DNA of 64,000 nt from assembly GCF_047948215.1 (NCBI RefSeq), contig NC_134463.1:100220657-100284656 (forward strand), given 5' to 3'. The stretch is from Lycorma delicatula. Its lineage: Eukaryota; Arthropoda; Insecta; Hemiptera; Fulgoridae. Below, piece after piece: positions 11,565-23,310 of this stretch; position 1 is the first letter of the stretch, and every line of letters starts with the position of its first letter. The notes below the pieces were generated by a model. The model did no database searches and had not been told where the DNA came from. It saw nothing but the letters and a program-made list of their open reading frames with translations. Made by a program: the position numbers and the translations under genes.

Positions 11565-13230
11565 AACGACTGCATATATTAGATCTGCAGGTTTTGAAAT
11601 GAATCAAAATACCCTAGGGTGTTGTGCATCATCAAAATTCATCATTTCGTTTTGCGAATTACTTTTGTTGTTTCTTTAATTTGTTTCACTGTTTTCTTTG
11701 CTAGATTAGTTCTTCTTGGAGAACAAATAATTGTAAATTAAACACGTGGCAAAAAAAATTACCCTTTATAGTAGATTGTAAGCTGTCGGTAGTTAAGTTT
11801 TTTTAACCTCAAATTTTTAATGTACATTTCAGAAGACCAAAACTACTTTTTTATTTTCTATAAAATACATTTATCTATTAAAATTTTATAGTTTTACAAA
11901 CAGAAAAGCCAAATATACTTATGACAATCAGGTTGTAAAAAATACTCTCCTTGGTTAATTTAAAAACGAGTTAAATTCGTTTAAATTGAGCTGTTTAATT
12001 CTGCGTTAATTCATAATTTATTTTATAATTTCCAATAGCACTGTCGTATACATTACATTATTATTACATACTACTGGACTAATACAGTGCTAATTTACAG
12101 TGGTAAAATGCTCAGGTAAAAAAATTATTAAGGAAATTTTGTTGAATTTTTCCTATGTTAAATTTACAAAAAAAAAAAAAAAAACATTACAGATAACTAC
12201 GTGGATGATAAATCATTAATGTGTTTAGGGAAAAAACGACACTTTTTCCAAATGTGTATTGGCATATTGTTATAAAGAAGTAATATTTTGTATAAAAAAT
12301 ATATATATACATGTAGATCATTATTCGAATTCATTCGTCCATTTTCATTCGTCAGTGGTTCGTTGAAGTCTATAGATCGTACAGTGACAAAAAACAGCTC
12401 TCTTTATATATATATATATATATAGACGAACTCCTATGAAATACATGGAAGTCGTACGGGAGGGAAAAGAGAAAAAAGCAGTGATTCTTGTAGGTGAATA
12501 CTAGAATTATTTGAATGGACATACAATAACATGGCCCAAAACCATTTTTCATTTTTTACAACTATAAGGGTAGATTGGTCGGATTGAATCAATGATAGGT
12601 GGGAGGAGTAGGAACGGGAGGTAATAATGTATTGAAGGTTGAAGGGGATTTTGCTACAGTAGATGTATAGCATATGTCTTGTCTCCGTTTTGATGTCTTT
12701 GTCGGAGGATTCTACTGAATAAAAAATTCACCTTTTTTCTCTCTGAATTAAATTCCTTTAAGTAGTATTTTATTTATTTAAGACTACATAAGAAATTACT
12801 CACTTAAGAGTTAAATTATTACTAAAATATTGAAAATGTAACTGATAATTATTAAACACTTATTTCAGCAACAGTAAAAACAGGCTTACACGAGATAATA
12901 CTCACCATGATGTTCGAATCGGAGAAGTACCTCAGTTAGGTTTAATTACTCTAAAATAAATTGTCCAGTTGATAATTAAATATTAATTTTAATAAGTTAT
13001 AATGATCATTACATATTTAACGTTTTAGTTTGAGTTATATTAAAGGAAACTAACATTGTTAATGAAAGTGTACATGACAGAATGAGATCTAAATTTAGAT
13101 TGAACAATGCATTAATAATAATGAATTACTAATATAAAAATATCAGCTGATGAAATAGGCCAGCTCTGTATAACAAATTTATTTACTTTTACAAAAGAGT
13201 AAGAGAACGAGAAACTTTATGTATTTATAA
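11565..13230. other. No gene recognised
   Basis: AT-rich DNA with a poly(A) run near 12169-12184, a TA microsatellite near 12405-12424 and a purine-rich patch at about 12430-12720. Short open frames here show no similarity I can name. Confidence 0.45.
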
Positions 13231-13242
13231 ATTAATAAGAAG

Positions 13243-13545
13243 GACCCATCCGGTTGTTCTAGTGATGAACGCGTCTTCCCAAATCAGCTAATTTGGAAGT
13301 CGAGAGTTCCAGCGTTCAAGTCCTAGTAAAGTCAGTTATTTTTATACGGATTTGAACACTAGATCGTGGATACCGTTGTTCTTTGGTGGTTGGGTTTCAA
13401 TTAACCACACATCTCAGGAACGGTCGAACTAACACAGTACAAGACTACACTTCATTTACACTCATACATATCATCCTCATTCATCTTCCAAAGTAATATC
13501 TGAACGGTAATTATCGGAGGCTAAACAGGAAAAAGAGAAAAAAAC
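13243..13545 (+). mobile_element. SINE1 copy c, full length
   Basis: Complete SINE1 with a tRNA-like head and a GGAGGCTAAACAGGAAAAAG 3' end. A perfect 12-bp target-site duplication (ATTAATAAGAAG at 13231..13242 and 13546..13557) supports a fairly recent insertion into AT-rich DNA. Confidence 0.92.
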
Positions 13546-13589
13546 ATTAATAAGAAGAAAAACAGAATGAGTCTTAACATAAGGCGATA

Positions 13590-13675
13590 ATGAATTTCAT
13601 AGCGTATGAAAATTGCCATGCCTGATCAAGATTCGAACCCAAAACCTCGGAAGATACAGAGGCGTGACCACTCCA
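13590..13675 (-). mobile_element. SINE2 head fragment (a)
   Basis: The reverse complement gives a tRNA-like head with CCGAGGTTTTGGGTTCGAATC (B box GGTTCGAATC), CAGGCATGGCAATTTTCATA and CGCTATGAAATTCATT. These match the SINE2 head at 31521..31687. The body and 3' end are missing. Confidence 0.7.
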
Positions 13676-13861
13676 TTACAAAAGTCAGTATTGTTCATAT
13701 TATTATTATTTATTTATTCTGTTACCCATTCAATTTTTTTTATTGTATAAAGAGGGTTTGTTTGTATGTTAGCAAAAATTTCAAGAACGCCTAAACCAAT
13801 CTACCAAATTTTAACAGTAGCTTCATTATGTAATCCGGAGTAATAGGCAGTAGTAAGATGA

Positions 13862-13972
13862 AAAATTATTTATTAAAATAAATAAATATTTTTAAAATAA
13901 ATAATTTTTTTTAAAATAAATAAATTATTTATTAAAATAAATAAATTATTTATTAAAATAAATAATTTTACG
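13862..13972. repeat. AAATAAATAAATTATTTATT tandem repeat
   Basis: Low-complexity tandem tract of about 20-bp units built from AAATAA and TTATTT motifs, partly self-complementary. Confidence 0.8.
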
Positions 13973-13979
13973 TGTGTAA

Positions 13980-14590
13980 ATAATAAATAATCCGTTACGG
14001 TGCTGAACTTCTCATGTGGACCGCTAGGTGGTGAGCCGTTAAATTTCCAAGCTCCTTTCTTATGACGAGCCCCTCCCAAGATATTTTTCAATAGAGACAT
14101 TTTCAATAGAGGTCTTATTGAAATTGAAGACAAGATTGTAATTCTTGGTGAAAGGTATTTGTAATTTCGGTTTACCAACACAGATTTGTGATGAATAAGA
14201 TATGAAAACCCATATGACACAACGTTCCGAAATTCATTTAATATTGGGGGATTTCAAGAGTACATAAATATTATTAACCTTTCTAAATTAGTACCAGATT
14301 AACGCCAAGTGTATAATTACATCATTTACAATAGTCATAGTGACAGAAAAAAAATTGTTTCTAGATGCTCCTAGAGACACTGGGAAACCGTTTTCATTAA
14401 TCTACTACTCGCATATGTTTGATCGACAGGTAGTTGGCGCTCGGTGTAGCATCGTCAGGCATCGCTGCGACGTTGTTCGTTGGTGGTAGGACTGCTTATT
14501 CAACTTTTAAATTGCCGTTAAATGTATCATGTGGACAAGAGTCGGTGTGCTCTATAAGTAAAAATGGTGTCTTGGTAAAATTTTTCAAAC
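13980..14590. other. Unclassified, mixed composition
   Basis: Two GC-richer patches (14000-14110 and 14400-14560) interrupt the AT background. I recognise no coding frame. Confidence 0.35.
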
Positions 14591-14601
14591 AAAAAACTGA
14601 T

Positions 14602-14735
14602 TTATAGGATGAACGCATCATGATTTATCGACCTCACTTTGAAGCGATTGAACGTATTCTCGGAGACCTTAGGTGATAAGTTGATGGGAGGCATAACTTT
14701 TGTCTTTGCTGGAGGCTTTTGGCAAACCTTGCCAG
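14602..14735 (-). pseudogene. Possible LINE ORF1 scrap
   Basis: A minus-strand open stretch reads PPAKTKVMPPINLSPKVSEN then TFNRFKV. It faintly resembles the proline-rich lead-in and N-F--L/FK-- pattern of Jockey-type ORF1 proteins. It is short and next to a Jockey remnant on the other strand. Low confidence. Confidence 0.25.
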
Positions 14736-14841
14736 TTATAGCTAAAAGAACAAGGGTTATATAAAGTATATCTAAAATCATTACGTACATAGGAATAAAA
14801 TGGGAGTAGATTTTTTTAAATCACGCTAGGTATATATATCG

Positions 14842-15500
14842 TATGAGGATGTTACGGCAATATTAACCGCTGACGATGACCGAATTGTAACCTCGGAGAA
14901 GCTTAAGCCTGCGTTGGATGCAATCAATACGTTGCTGCATAAGTCATGCGGTGAAATCTACCTCGTTGGGTTTACGACTAGGAGGGATAAACTACCTTTC
15001 AGTCTTCTCGGATAACGTTGAAATTCCTCATACAACTAGCGTGAGATACCTTGACTTACATCCAGATCGACATATGACGTGGCAGGTCTTGTACTGGAGA
15101 AGAAGAAACAAATTGATCAGAAATTCAGGCGTATGTATTGGCTAATGAGTAAGGGTTTTCAATTGTCTCTCTCTAGCAAGGTCTTTTCTTAAGACATTCT
15201 TGAAACCGATATGGATGTATGGAATTCAGCTCTGGGAGGAATGACCGGTGATAGCAACATTAAAATTTTCCAATGATCACTGAACATGATAATGAGGAAA
15301 GTAACCAAACCGCTTGGTTCGTCAGGAAGTATGAAATACATTAAATACCTGGGGATCCTTTATGTTCGGGATGAAATTGTCTGTTTCAGTTTTAAATACA
15401 TGATTAGGCTAAACAGACACTTAAATCCCTTTGATTTGAACCTGTTGGACAACGGTGGTGACATTAGACGATTGAAAAGGGTTCATGTGTTGAAGATATT
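14842..15500 (+). pseudogene. Jockey-like RT remnant (second copy)
   Basis: Plus-strand reading: YEDVTAILTADDDRIVTSEK, LKPALDAINTLLHK, LVGFTTRRDKLP, then after a frame change VEIPHTTSVRYLDLHPDRHM, KKKQIDQKFRRMYWLMSKG, LSSKV, LKPIWMYGIQLW(E), LNMIMRKVT and a C-terminus LNRHLNPFDLNLLDN with RRLKRVH. This is the Jockey-clade order. The catalytic box reads YEDV, so the second aspartate is lost. It is 5' truncated exactly at this box and has several frameshifts. Its probable 3' UTR follows and contains a SINE. Confidence 0.85.
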
Positions 15501-16337
15501 CTATTTTCATATTTTTTCGGTACTTTGTGCATCTACCTTTTCTGTTTCCATTGTTGCTGTCTATTTACTGTTACTGTTTTAGTGTTACTTACTTTTAATT
15601 TTTAATGCTACTTATTTTTGTAACGCTATTAATTTTTATCTTATTCTTGCTTTGCGTATACCTACATTTTGTCAGCCTTTTATTTATATCCCACCGGGTT
15701 GGTCTAGTGGTTAACGCGTCTTCCCAAATCAGCTGATTTGGAAGTCGAGATTTACAGCGTTCAAGTCCTAGTAAAGCCAGATATTTTTACATGGATTTGA
15801 ATACTAGATCGTGGATACCGGTGTTCTTTGGTGGTTGGGTTTCAATTAACCACACAACTCAAGTACGGTCGAACTGAGAATGTACAAGACTACACTTCAT
15901 TTACACTCATACATATCATCCTCTTTCATCCTCTGAAGAATTATCTAAACGGTAGTTACCGGAGGCTAAACAGGAAAAAGAAAGAAAGAAAGAAAGCCTT
16001 TTATTTATGTCAGTGTTTAGATTTTCATTCGTTCGTTTATCTACTTGTTTATATGGAAGTGAGGATGTTCTATCTGATAAATAAAAATCGCGTGGCAAAG
16101 TGAATGTGTTTGACACGTGTGAGCCATAGATTAAAGAAGTTATAGTACCCAGTGCTGAAAGTGTTTACGATATCGTTATCACGTTTACTGTTATTAAAAT
16201 TATTTTTTGTTTGTTTTGTTGGAGGGTCATTAATGGGCGGCCCCCTCTCGTGGAATATTTCAAAATATTATTTACTCGTACTTATGCTTTTGACATGAGA
16301 AACCTTTGTAAATTTTTGTTATACAGCAAAAAAAAAA
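15501..16337 (+). other. Probable Jockey 3' UTR with nested SINE
   Basis: T-rich non-coding DNA follows the Jockey C-terminus, is interrupted by SINE1 (15688..15994), resumes, contains a GGGCGGCCCCCTCTCG patch near 16234 and reaches an A-run at 16327-16336 that could be the poly(A) tail. Assignment to the LINE is inferred from position only. Confidence 0.4.
15688..15994 (+). mobile_element. SINE1 copy d, full length
   Basis: Best-preserved head of the family: CCGGGTTGGTCTAGTGGTTA and AACGCGTCTTCCC, followed by the AAATCAGCTGATTTGG block, B-box-like GCGTTCAAGTCC, the common body and a (GAAA)n tail. A perfect 14-bp target-site duplication (AGCCTTTTATTTAT, 15674..15687 and 15995..16008) flanks it. 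Confidence 0.93.
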
Positions 16338-16339
16338 TA

Positions 16340-16760
16340 TCATGATAATTATTACTTTTAATTTTTTGTTAATGCTTTCACCATCAAATTGCATTCAGTA
16401 ACGTTTATGTGTCGTAGATTATCAACTTGGAGTAAAGTTTTTTAAATCACGATAAAAATTTTTTTTTTTATTCATTTCTTGCATTATATTAGTCTCATTT
16501 GTAATAACTATGCGGATTAGCCTTAGAAATAAAAATAAAGCAAACATTTTTATATCGAGGTATATAGGCCTTGCCTCAATCCTCTTAAAGCAGCTTGTTC
16601 GGTTCCTGTATCGTACATTAATTCTACTGTAATGAACTGCAGTTACCTATATTCTTTCGTTATTAAAATTTACTTAAAACACTACAGTTTGCAAATCTAT
16701 TATTAGTAATTTCAAATTAACTTTATTACCTTTTTTCTAATTAAAAATTGTATTCCTAAA
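16340..16760. other. AT-rich, no gene seen
   Basis: Nothing recognised. Confidence 0.45.
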
Positions 16761-16766
16761 CACAAC

Positions 16767-16904
16767 AGGTTGGTGTAGTGGTGAACGCGTCTTCCCAAAT
16801 CAGATGATTTGGAAGTCGAAAGTTCCAGCGTTCAAGTCCTAGTACAGTCAGTTACTTTTATACGGATTGAAGACTAGATCGTGGATACCGATTTTCTTTG
16901 GTAG
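16767..16904 (+). mobile_element. SINE1 copy e, 3'-truncated
   Basis: Head and proximal body are present (GTTGGTGTAGTGGTGAACGC through AGATCGTGGATACCG and TTTCTTTGGT), then the match stops abruptly. No tail or target-site duplication is seen. A 3' truncation is unusual for target-primed insertion, so a later deletion or insertion of the following block is likely. Confidence 0.85.
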
Positions 16905-17620
16905 GCTCATCAGCCGATTCATGAACACAAAACTTCCTCAGAAAGTAACTGCAACCGATCATCGTCTAATATCGATAACTGCATCGATATCGAACGCCGA
17001 CAATACCATAAACAGGTCTAATTTTTTCACTATAGTTGAGTAGGAACCAGTTAATTACTCTCGTATTTACTTCCATTCTACAAGCAGCACCCTTACAGCA
17101 CCGCTAAACTCATTCAACAAAACGTAATTTGATTTTGTCTACATTTCGAAAAATTCTTTTAAGGAAAAGAACGCCGTGATCCGCAAAAGGCATTAAGTAG
17201 CTTTATCTGAGCACGGCAACTCCACAATTTTATTATTATTTTTTAAACTTCTAGCATTCTGAAACGCAACCAGACGCGACGCGAGCCACATCTAAACCCC
17301 GAAAGGGAAGCTACCAGACTTATAACGATCCCGGTCGCCGCACCACCCCCTGCATTTGTAGCCCTGAGGCGGTTTACTGGAAGTCATCTTTCAAATCCTC
17401 TACACCTGATAACACATTATAGTCATCAGTTTGGCCTCTGTCAGGATGCCACTGATGAAGATGGCTCGGCAGACTGTGTTAAATCAGATTTATACTATCA
17501 CCCTCTAATCAAGTTTCACCCAATTTTGCACTCCTAATTACCAACCGCCCCCGCAAAGCACAAATTCTACGCCTATCACTGGAAGGGGCTACTTTAAAAA
17601 AAATTACACATTATATACCG
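16905..17620. other. GC-richer unclassified block
   Basis: Composition is clearly less AT-rich than its surroundings, most of all at 17240-17560. On the minus strand a 31-codon frame (17292..17387) reads MTSSKPPQGYKCRGWCGDRD then RYKSGSFPFGV. It looks protein-like but I cannot place it. The block begins exactly where SINE copy e is cut, so it may be an inserted element of unknown type, for example a LINE 5' region. Confidence 0.35.
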
Positions 17621-17829
17621 GTAATTTTAAAACGATAATGTTGCAAAAGAATAATAAAAACATAAGCTGTTATATAAATAAGCAGATAAGTTATCCAAAT
17701 AAAAACACAGAAACAATCCTATTTGATTTTTTAATATCTTATTATAAGCGACTATTATATGGAACTAAATACAAAAACTAAATAAAATTAGTTCAACTTA
17801 TAGCTTGTTTTCTCCAACCGATTTTTCGG

Positions 17830-18150
17830 CTACTGCCATGTTTGGATCTGTATGTACAGGCAGATGCAATCACCACTACCGGCTTGCTAGGCCTGATGTA
17901 GTTGCAGACGTAGTTCAATATAAGTGTAAATATGTCGGTAAACATGTAATCTTAGACTCAGGTCAGTCACAAATGAGACCTTGCGATTAATTGAAACCAA
18001 TTACCAAAGCACATCGGTATTCACAGTCTAGCATTCAAATCCATATAAAAGCAACAGCCTTTAAAAGGTCTCGAACCTTAGAATTCTCGACTTCCAAAAT
18101 CAGCTGATTTTGCGATGATGACTTTTAAACGACAGACTTACTCGGCGGAT
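17830..18150 (-). mobile_element. Divergent SINE1-related element (f)
   Basis: The reverse complement has a different head (CCGAGTAAGTCTGTCGTTTA, CATCATCGC) joined to the same AAATCAGCTGATTTTGGAAG, a B-box-like AAGGTTCGAGACC, and a SINE1-like body (ATGGATTTGAATGCTAGA, CAATTAAT). The 3' half diverges. It appears to be a second subfamily that exchanged the tRNA-like 5' end. Confidence 0.7.
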
Positions 18151-18154
18151 AATT

Positions 18155-19100
18155 TAAAAAGGTAAGTACGAGTAGTTATTAGAAAAGTAGAAAAATCTCA
18201 ATTTGGATTATGCCATTCGTAAACAAACGTATGAAAAGTAGAGGAAAGAAAATTCCATTTTATTGTTATTTTTGTTTAATTTTAAAGTGGTATCGTCTGA
18301 ACAAAATTATTTTGTTTAAGTATAATCCTTCAATGCAGAAATATTCCAAGTTGCTTTCCAGCTTTAAAAGTTTTAATAAATACAGGGGTATCGCATTTTA
18401 GTTCCAGTAATAGCTAACTATGGATTCTGATGAATGAAACTCAATATTTAGTTTTATTTTCCTGTTCCAAATCAGATCAAATCAGAATGCAAAAACAGTG
18501 CAATTTATAATTTAATTTACATATTTTGGGTTATAACAGTACTTCTAGTTGTACAAAATGTCGACCACGTTACAACCAATGTGTCCATTTTATTTAAATA
18601 CACTTCCCATTTTCATTTCAAAAATTTAATTTCATCAAATGTCATAGAAAACAGTAGTATAATGTTAAACCATTATCAAAAAAGAAGACGAAAAAATCCA
18701 ATAAAAAAATAAGAAATTCAATTAATCAATGATCATTAAATGTAAAATTTCATGTCAATTCTAAAGTACACCACTAATTTTTTTTTTCTTTTAATCTTAT
18801 CACAGCTTGCTTTTCTTCTTTTTTTTTATTTTAGAATAATCTTTCATTTTGAATTACATTAAGATACCACATCCCACCAGCCATTAACTACGTATTTCTT
18901 ATAAGTTGCAGTTTGAAGCGTTTTCTTTTAAGTTTCCCTTGACTGGCTGAAAAATGTTCGATATGTTTATTATTTACAAGGTAATACCATTATAAATAAG
19001 CCATTCCATAGCTATTAAAAATGAGTGAATTCTCTCTTCCTTGCTTTATTAATATACACAATGACTAGTATTATATATATAATTCCTGTTGTGAGACAAA
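18155..19100. other. AT-rich, no gene seen
   Basis: Short chance frames only. Confidence 0.45.
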
Positions 19101-19125
19101 AGTCTCCAACAGTAAAAATTTCAAT

Positions 19126-20605
19126 TCAGTTTGGTCTCATTGAACGGAGTGTCATTCTGGAATTCATTCTATCGTCCTTCTCTTGCCGGGTCAAGCCATA
19201 TTTCAGTCGTCGATCTTCCAACTGCCTACACCAACTGTTCTTCGGTCTTCCTCGTTTCTTGACTGGCGGGATATCAAGAGCCATTATCTTTTTTGTAACA
19301 CTTGAAGGGTGCTGAGAATCAACCTTTTCGAACCAATCGTTTCGCTCTCGAGAGATTTTCTCCGCCACTGACTCTTTTATTTGTAGGGAGCCTCGTATTC
19401 GTTCGTTTCTGATGCGGTCCAACTTAGTCACACCAAGAGACATTCGACACATTTTCATCTCTGCGGTCGTGAGATCTCGATCAAACTGCTCGTATCGTGT
19501 CCAACACTTTGCTCCATATGTAAGTGCGGGTCTAACCACTGTAGTATACATTCGGCCCTTAAGTTTTAGAGGCATACGCTCGCAAAGAACAGCCGAAATC
19601 TGCTGCCACTTCAACCGTGCCACGGTGATTCGATGATTCACATCTTGCTCACAGCCGCCTCTTTGATTCAATATAGATCCAAGATACTTAAAACTTGTAC
19701 ACTTCGGCATAGCTCGACCGTTGATCATAATGTCAGGCAAGAACATATATTCTTGCCGCTGAACGGCAAGAACATATATTCCGTTTTGGATTCACTGATC
19801 TTCAGACCGTGACTTTCAAGTGCACATTTCCAGCGATTGAAAACATCCTGCAGCACCGCAACGCTTTCACTCGCTAGACCCACATCGTCAGCAAAAAGTA
19901 CGCTCAGCAGCAATTCATCCATGATGTGCGTTGTCAGATAATTAATAACAATGTTAAAGAGCAGTGGGCTCAGCACGCTGCCTTGGTGTACCCCCATGTT
20001 CACATGAAAAGCCGTTGATGTTCCTGCCGTGCATCTCACCCATGTGGTCGCATCGCGATACACAATGATTTCAACATATCGTTCTGGAACACCGTGACTT
20101 CTCAATGCCGTCCATATCAAATCTCGCGGCAGGGCTCGATCGAAAGCTTTCTCATGGTCTATGAATATCATATGCAAATTCCTTGCAGCGTCTCTAAACT
20201 TTTCCACCAGTATACGCGTAGCTTGAATTGCATCCACTGTTGATCTGCCAGGCACGAAACCACATTGATTACTTGAATTTTTGACAGTACAATTTTCATC
20301 AGGCGGTTGTTAATGATTCTTTCCCAAAGCTTCATAGTGTGCGACAGCAGTTTTATACCTCTGTAATTGCCGCATTTTCTGGAGTCTTCTTTGCCCTTGA
20401 AGAACGGCAAGAGAAAGCTTTGACGAAAAGCCGCAGGCATCGAGCTTCCGTTTTTAATTTTGTTGAACAAAATACAGAGAAAGTGGATGCCGATCGCTCC
20501 AACAGACTTCCACAGCTCTATGGGCACTTCGTCCGGTCCCACTGCTTTACCTCTTTTCATTTCTATTAAAATTGAGTGAATTAAAGAAAATAAATTCACA
20601 TCGAG
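19126..20605 (-). pseudogene. RTE-like reverse transcriptase (L-B)
   Basis: The longest RT remnant here. Minus strand in three frames: (1) 20599..~20270, KRGKAVGPDEVPIELWKSVG, FFKGKEDSRKCGNYRGIKLL, SHTMKLWERIINNRL; (2) ~20270..~19780, NQCGFVPGRSTVDAIQATRI, FIDHEKAFDR with the catalytic Asp, MGVHQGSVLSPLLFN, the catalytic box LFADDVGLASES (19884..19895), HGLKISESKTEYMF; (3) 19746..19126, FKYLGSILNQRGGCEQDVNH, LTYGAKCW, KKRGRPKNSWCRQLEDRRLK, ending MTLRSMRPN and a stop. The first break is a one-base shift near 20270; the second is a 29-bp templated duplication at 19736..19780. The endonuclease and N-terminus are missing. RTE-type affinity is my best guess from the GNYRGIKLLSHTMK and PGRST blocks. 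Confidence 0.85.
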
Positions 20606-20609
20606 GTAA

Positions 20610-21500
20610 TGCAGACCCTATATAATATAATCTTATAAAGCTGGTTGTCAAGTGTTAAATAATTATGTTGAGTAACTGTGAATTATTTAATTTCTATTCT
20701 TGGGGTGATTTTGTCGTAGCCTGTCATTTTCGCTTTTTATTTCGTTTTTACAGTTTTATCGACGTGAAACGTATCATTTATGCGATACATAGTTGCAACT
20801 TATGTATCACGAAGAAAATATATCTCGCTATTACTTAAATTAACTAATGAAAATATATTTATAAAATTATTTCCGTTTTACTTTATTTTGTTACTTCCTT
20901 AATGAAGATTGTCTTATCTAGTACTTTTGATGTCGTAATAAAATATTCATATAAGTAATGTAACGTTAGAAAACCTAATAATTCTGATCAGTTTTCTGAA
21001 TTGCATTATCATTATAATCCTTTATTATTTTATAAAATATTTTGGTCGTGTTTTTTTATTTCATAACATCATTTTCTATAAATTTTGTAGAATAATTTAT
21101 TATTATTTTTGCGTAAAATACGACTGTGAACAAATATAATCGCGGTCCGTTGTTTGGTAGATCATTTTATTTTTATTTTTCGCCTAAATAAAATGAAAAA
21201 AAACCATCAAACAAATTTGTTTGCTTTCAATGCGTATCATCACCGACTAACAATATAAATTTTAATACAGATATTTTTTAGCGCTGAAACAAAGAATAAG
21301 AGGAGGATTAGTAATCGGAAACTTTATTCTTTCGGTTTTAAACGAAGGATTTTTTCCTTGCGTATTTTCAAATTCCAATTAGAATGTCTAATTCATGTAA
21401 AATAAGATTTAATATTTTTATTTTTTTTTTGTGTAATTATTAATTAATTCATTAATTCACCTTAAAAGCTTTTTGAAGCTTGACGTGGGAATACGGAATT
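20610..21500. other. AT-rich, no gene seen
   Basis: Nothing recognised. Confidence 0.45.
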
Positions 21501-21509
21501 GGAATTCTG

Positions 21510-21567
21510 TACCGTTTACCGTGCCTGATAGGTTCGAACCTGGAACCCCCGGATGAAAGGCAAATTT
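21510..21567 (-). mobile_element. SINE2 head fragment (b)
   Basis: The reverse complement shows GCCTTTCATCCGGGGGTTCC, AGGTTCGAACCT and ATCAGGCACGG: the anticodon-arm to T-arm part of the SINE2 head. No body is present. Confidence 0.65.
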
Positions 21568-21784
21568 TTTTACCTATTTTTTCTTAGAATATTATCAATT
21601 TTGTGCATTTAATAGTTTTTGAAACTAATCCGTACATTTTTCGATAGTATTTAAATCATGATTTAGTACAGATTTGGTTATGAATAAAAATGTAATTGAT
21701 TTATAAATTCTGTTTATTTCGAAATTCAGTTTTCATTATTATTAACTGATTAGATTTTTTTTTAGTTGGTTTTTAATTTATACC

Positions 21785-22180
21785 GAATGATTCACGATGA
21801 ATGTAACTTTCAGGAAATATTATACGGTGAAAATAAAGAAGAATGTTCATATAAACATAGGTTCAAAAACGCTTCGTTAACGAATGCGGGCTGGCTAAAG
21901 TTTTTGAAAGATTTCTCTGTCTTCGGTAAAATTAAGCCATATTGAAATTTTTTTGATCCGAGTTAAGCGGTGAATTTAGTGATTTTACGAGTACATTTAA
22001 TATGACGTGAAAAATTGAAAAAAAAAAAAAGTTGGTTCCAAACTTTATTTTTGTAGTTTTCAAGACATCGAAATTGGGGCTGATAAATACAGTATTTTAT
22101 TTTTGATGTAAAGTAATTGTTTTCAGTGGGTAATAAACATAGAGAATTTGATTCTGAGTAAAATTGTATGAATCACTCTA
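21785..22180 (+). repeat. Dispersed repeat G, copy 1
   Basis: Collinear with 22925..23310 and 31105..31260, and with the reverse complements of 25910..26215 and 31755..31975. Diagnostic blocks are ATTCACGA near the start, GTTCATATAAACATAGGTTC, (T/C)TTCGTTA(A/G)CGA, CTTCGGTAAAATTAA, GTGATTT and GAGAATTTGATTCTGAGTAA. No coding sequence is seen. Confidence 0.75.
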
Positions 22181-22184
22181 TAAT

Positions 22185-22920
22185 AGAAATATGATATTTA
22201 TCTACTTGTAGTCTCTTATTTATAGTCTGTTATTTCATCTGTATCAGTGTTATACTAGATGAAAATTATACGACACTTACTTCATATTTTATTATATAAC
22301 TACCCTGTTTATAGTGAATTGATATTCAATCAAAAGGTATTGTAAAATATTTACTTGTATTATAATATGATATACGAGTAAATCAGTAATGCACTTTCAG
22401 CACTGCAAAATTAAATATAATTTGTGCTTTAGGCCTGAATGAGTTTAGCGTAGTTTAGGTAAAATAGAATTGACTATTTGCAACATAAATCAAAAGTAAC
22501 TTTTCCAGCCCATTTGGTCAGCCATCGGTCACTCTTTTCTACGTATAACTTATTTGTCTCACCGAAATGAAACGTAAAATTGAGACATTTTCTCTCCCCT
22601 TCTTTTGTACGATGCCCCAACACATTTAGGATATATATATAACCTATACGACTAAGCTAACGTTTATATCATTCACATAAAATTAGAACTTGTAAAACAG
22701 GGTTGACAGAATTGGGTTCAATAATAGATGTGCTAAAGCTTACAATACATTATAATACATTAAATTAATTTAGATTTAATTTGTTAATTTTACACAAGGT
22801 GTAAAAAAGTAGCCTGTAGATGTTCCACTGATGAAATATTTTTCTTTTTTCTTTTTTTTGCCGTTGTGTTTAATTTACAATCAGTACCAGTTTCCGGAAT
22901 CATAAGTAAATTTGAATACA
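22185..22920. other. AT-rich, no gene seen
   Basis: Nothing recognised. Confidence 0.45.
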
Positions 22921-22924
22921 AAAA

Positions 22925-23310
22925 AAATGCAAAGAGAGGTTTTCATTGAAATCCCTCAAACATACAGTTTTCAGAACATAAAAAGCGTGTCTTATGTAAA
23001 CGTAGTTATGTTTAACGTAGTTGAGTAATGCTTTGTTAGCGAGTGTCGACTGGCAAAAGATTTCGCTCTTATTTCTGCGCCTTCGGTAAAATTAATGTCT
23101 TCTTGAGTTTCAAATTGTGTGATAAAATTAGTGGTTTCGTTTGTAATTTATCTTGAAAAATTGAAAAATAACTCCCAGAAGTCTGTGGTAATAGACAAAA
23201 CAATCGGGCTCAAAATCACACTATTATGGGTAATAAGCTACAAACGTTTTAGACAAGACTTGTAGAGAATTTGATTCTGAGTAAAATGGTTTGAATAAAG
23301 TCGATGGAAA
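22925..23310 (+). repeat. Dispersed repeat G, copy 2
   Basis: Second direct copy about 1.1 kb from the first. It shares TTTGTTAGCGAGTGTCG, GCCTTCGGTAAAATTAA and GAGAATTTGATTCTGAGTAA, and runs into a 49-bp tandem duplication. Confidence 0.75.
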
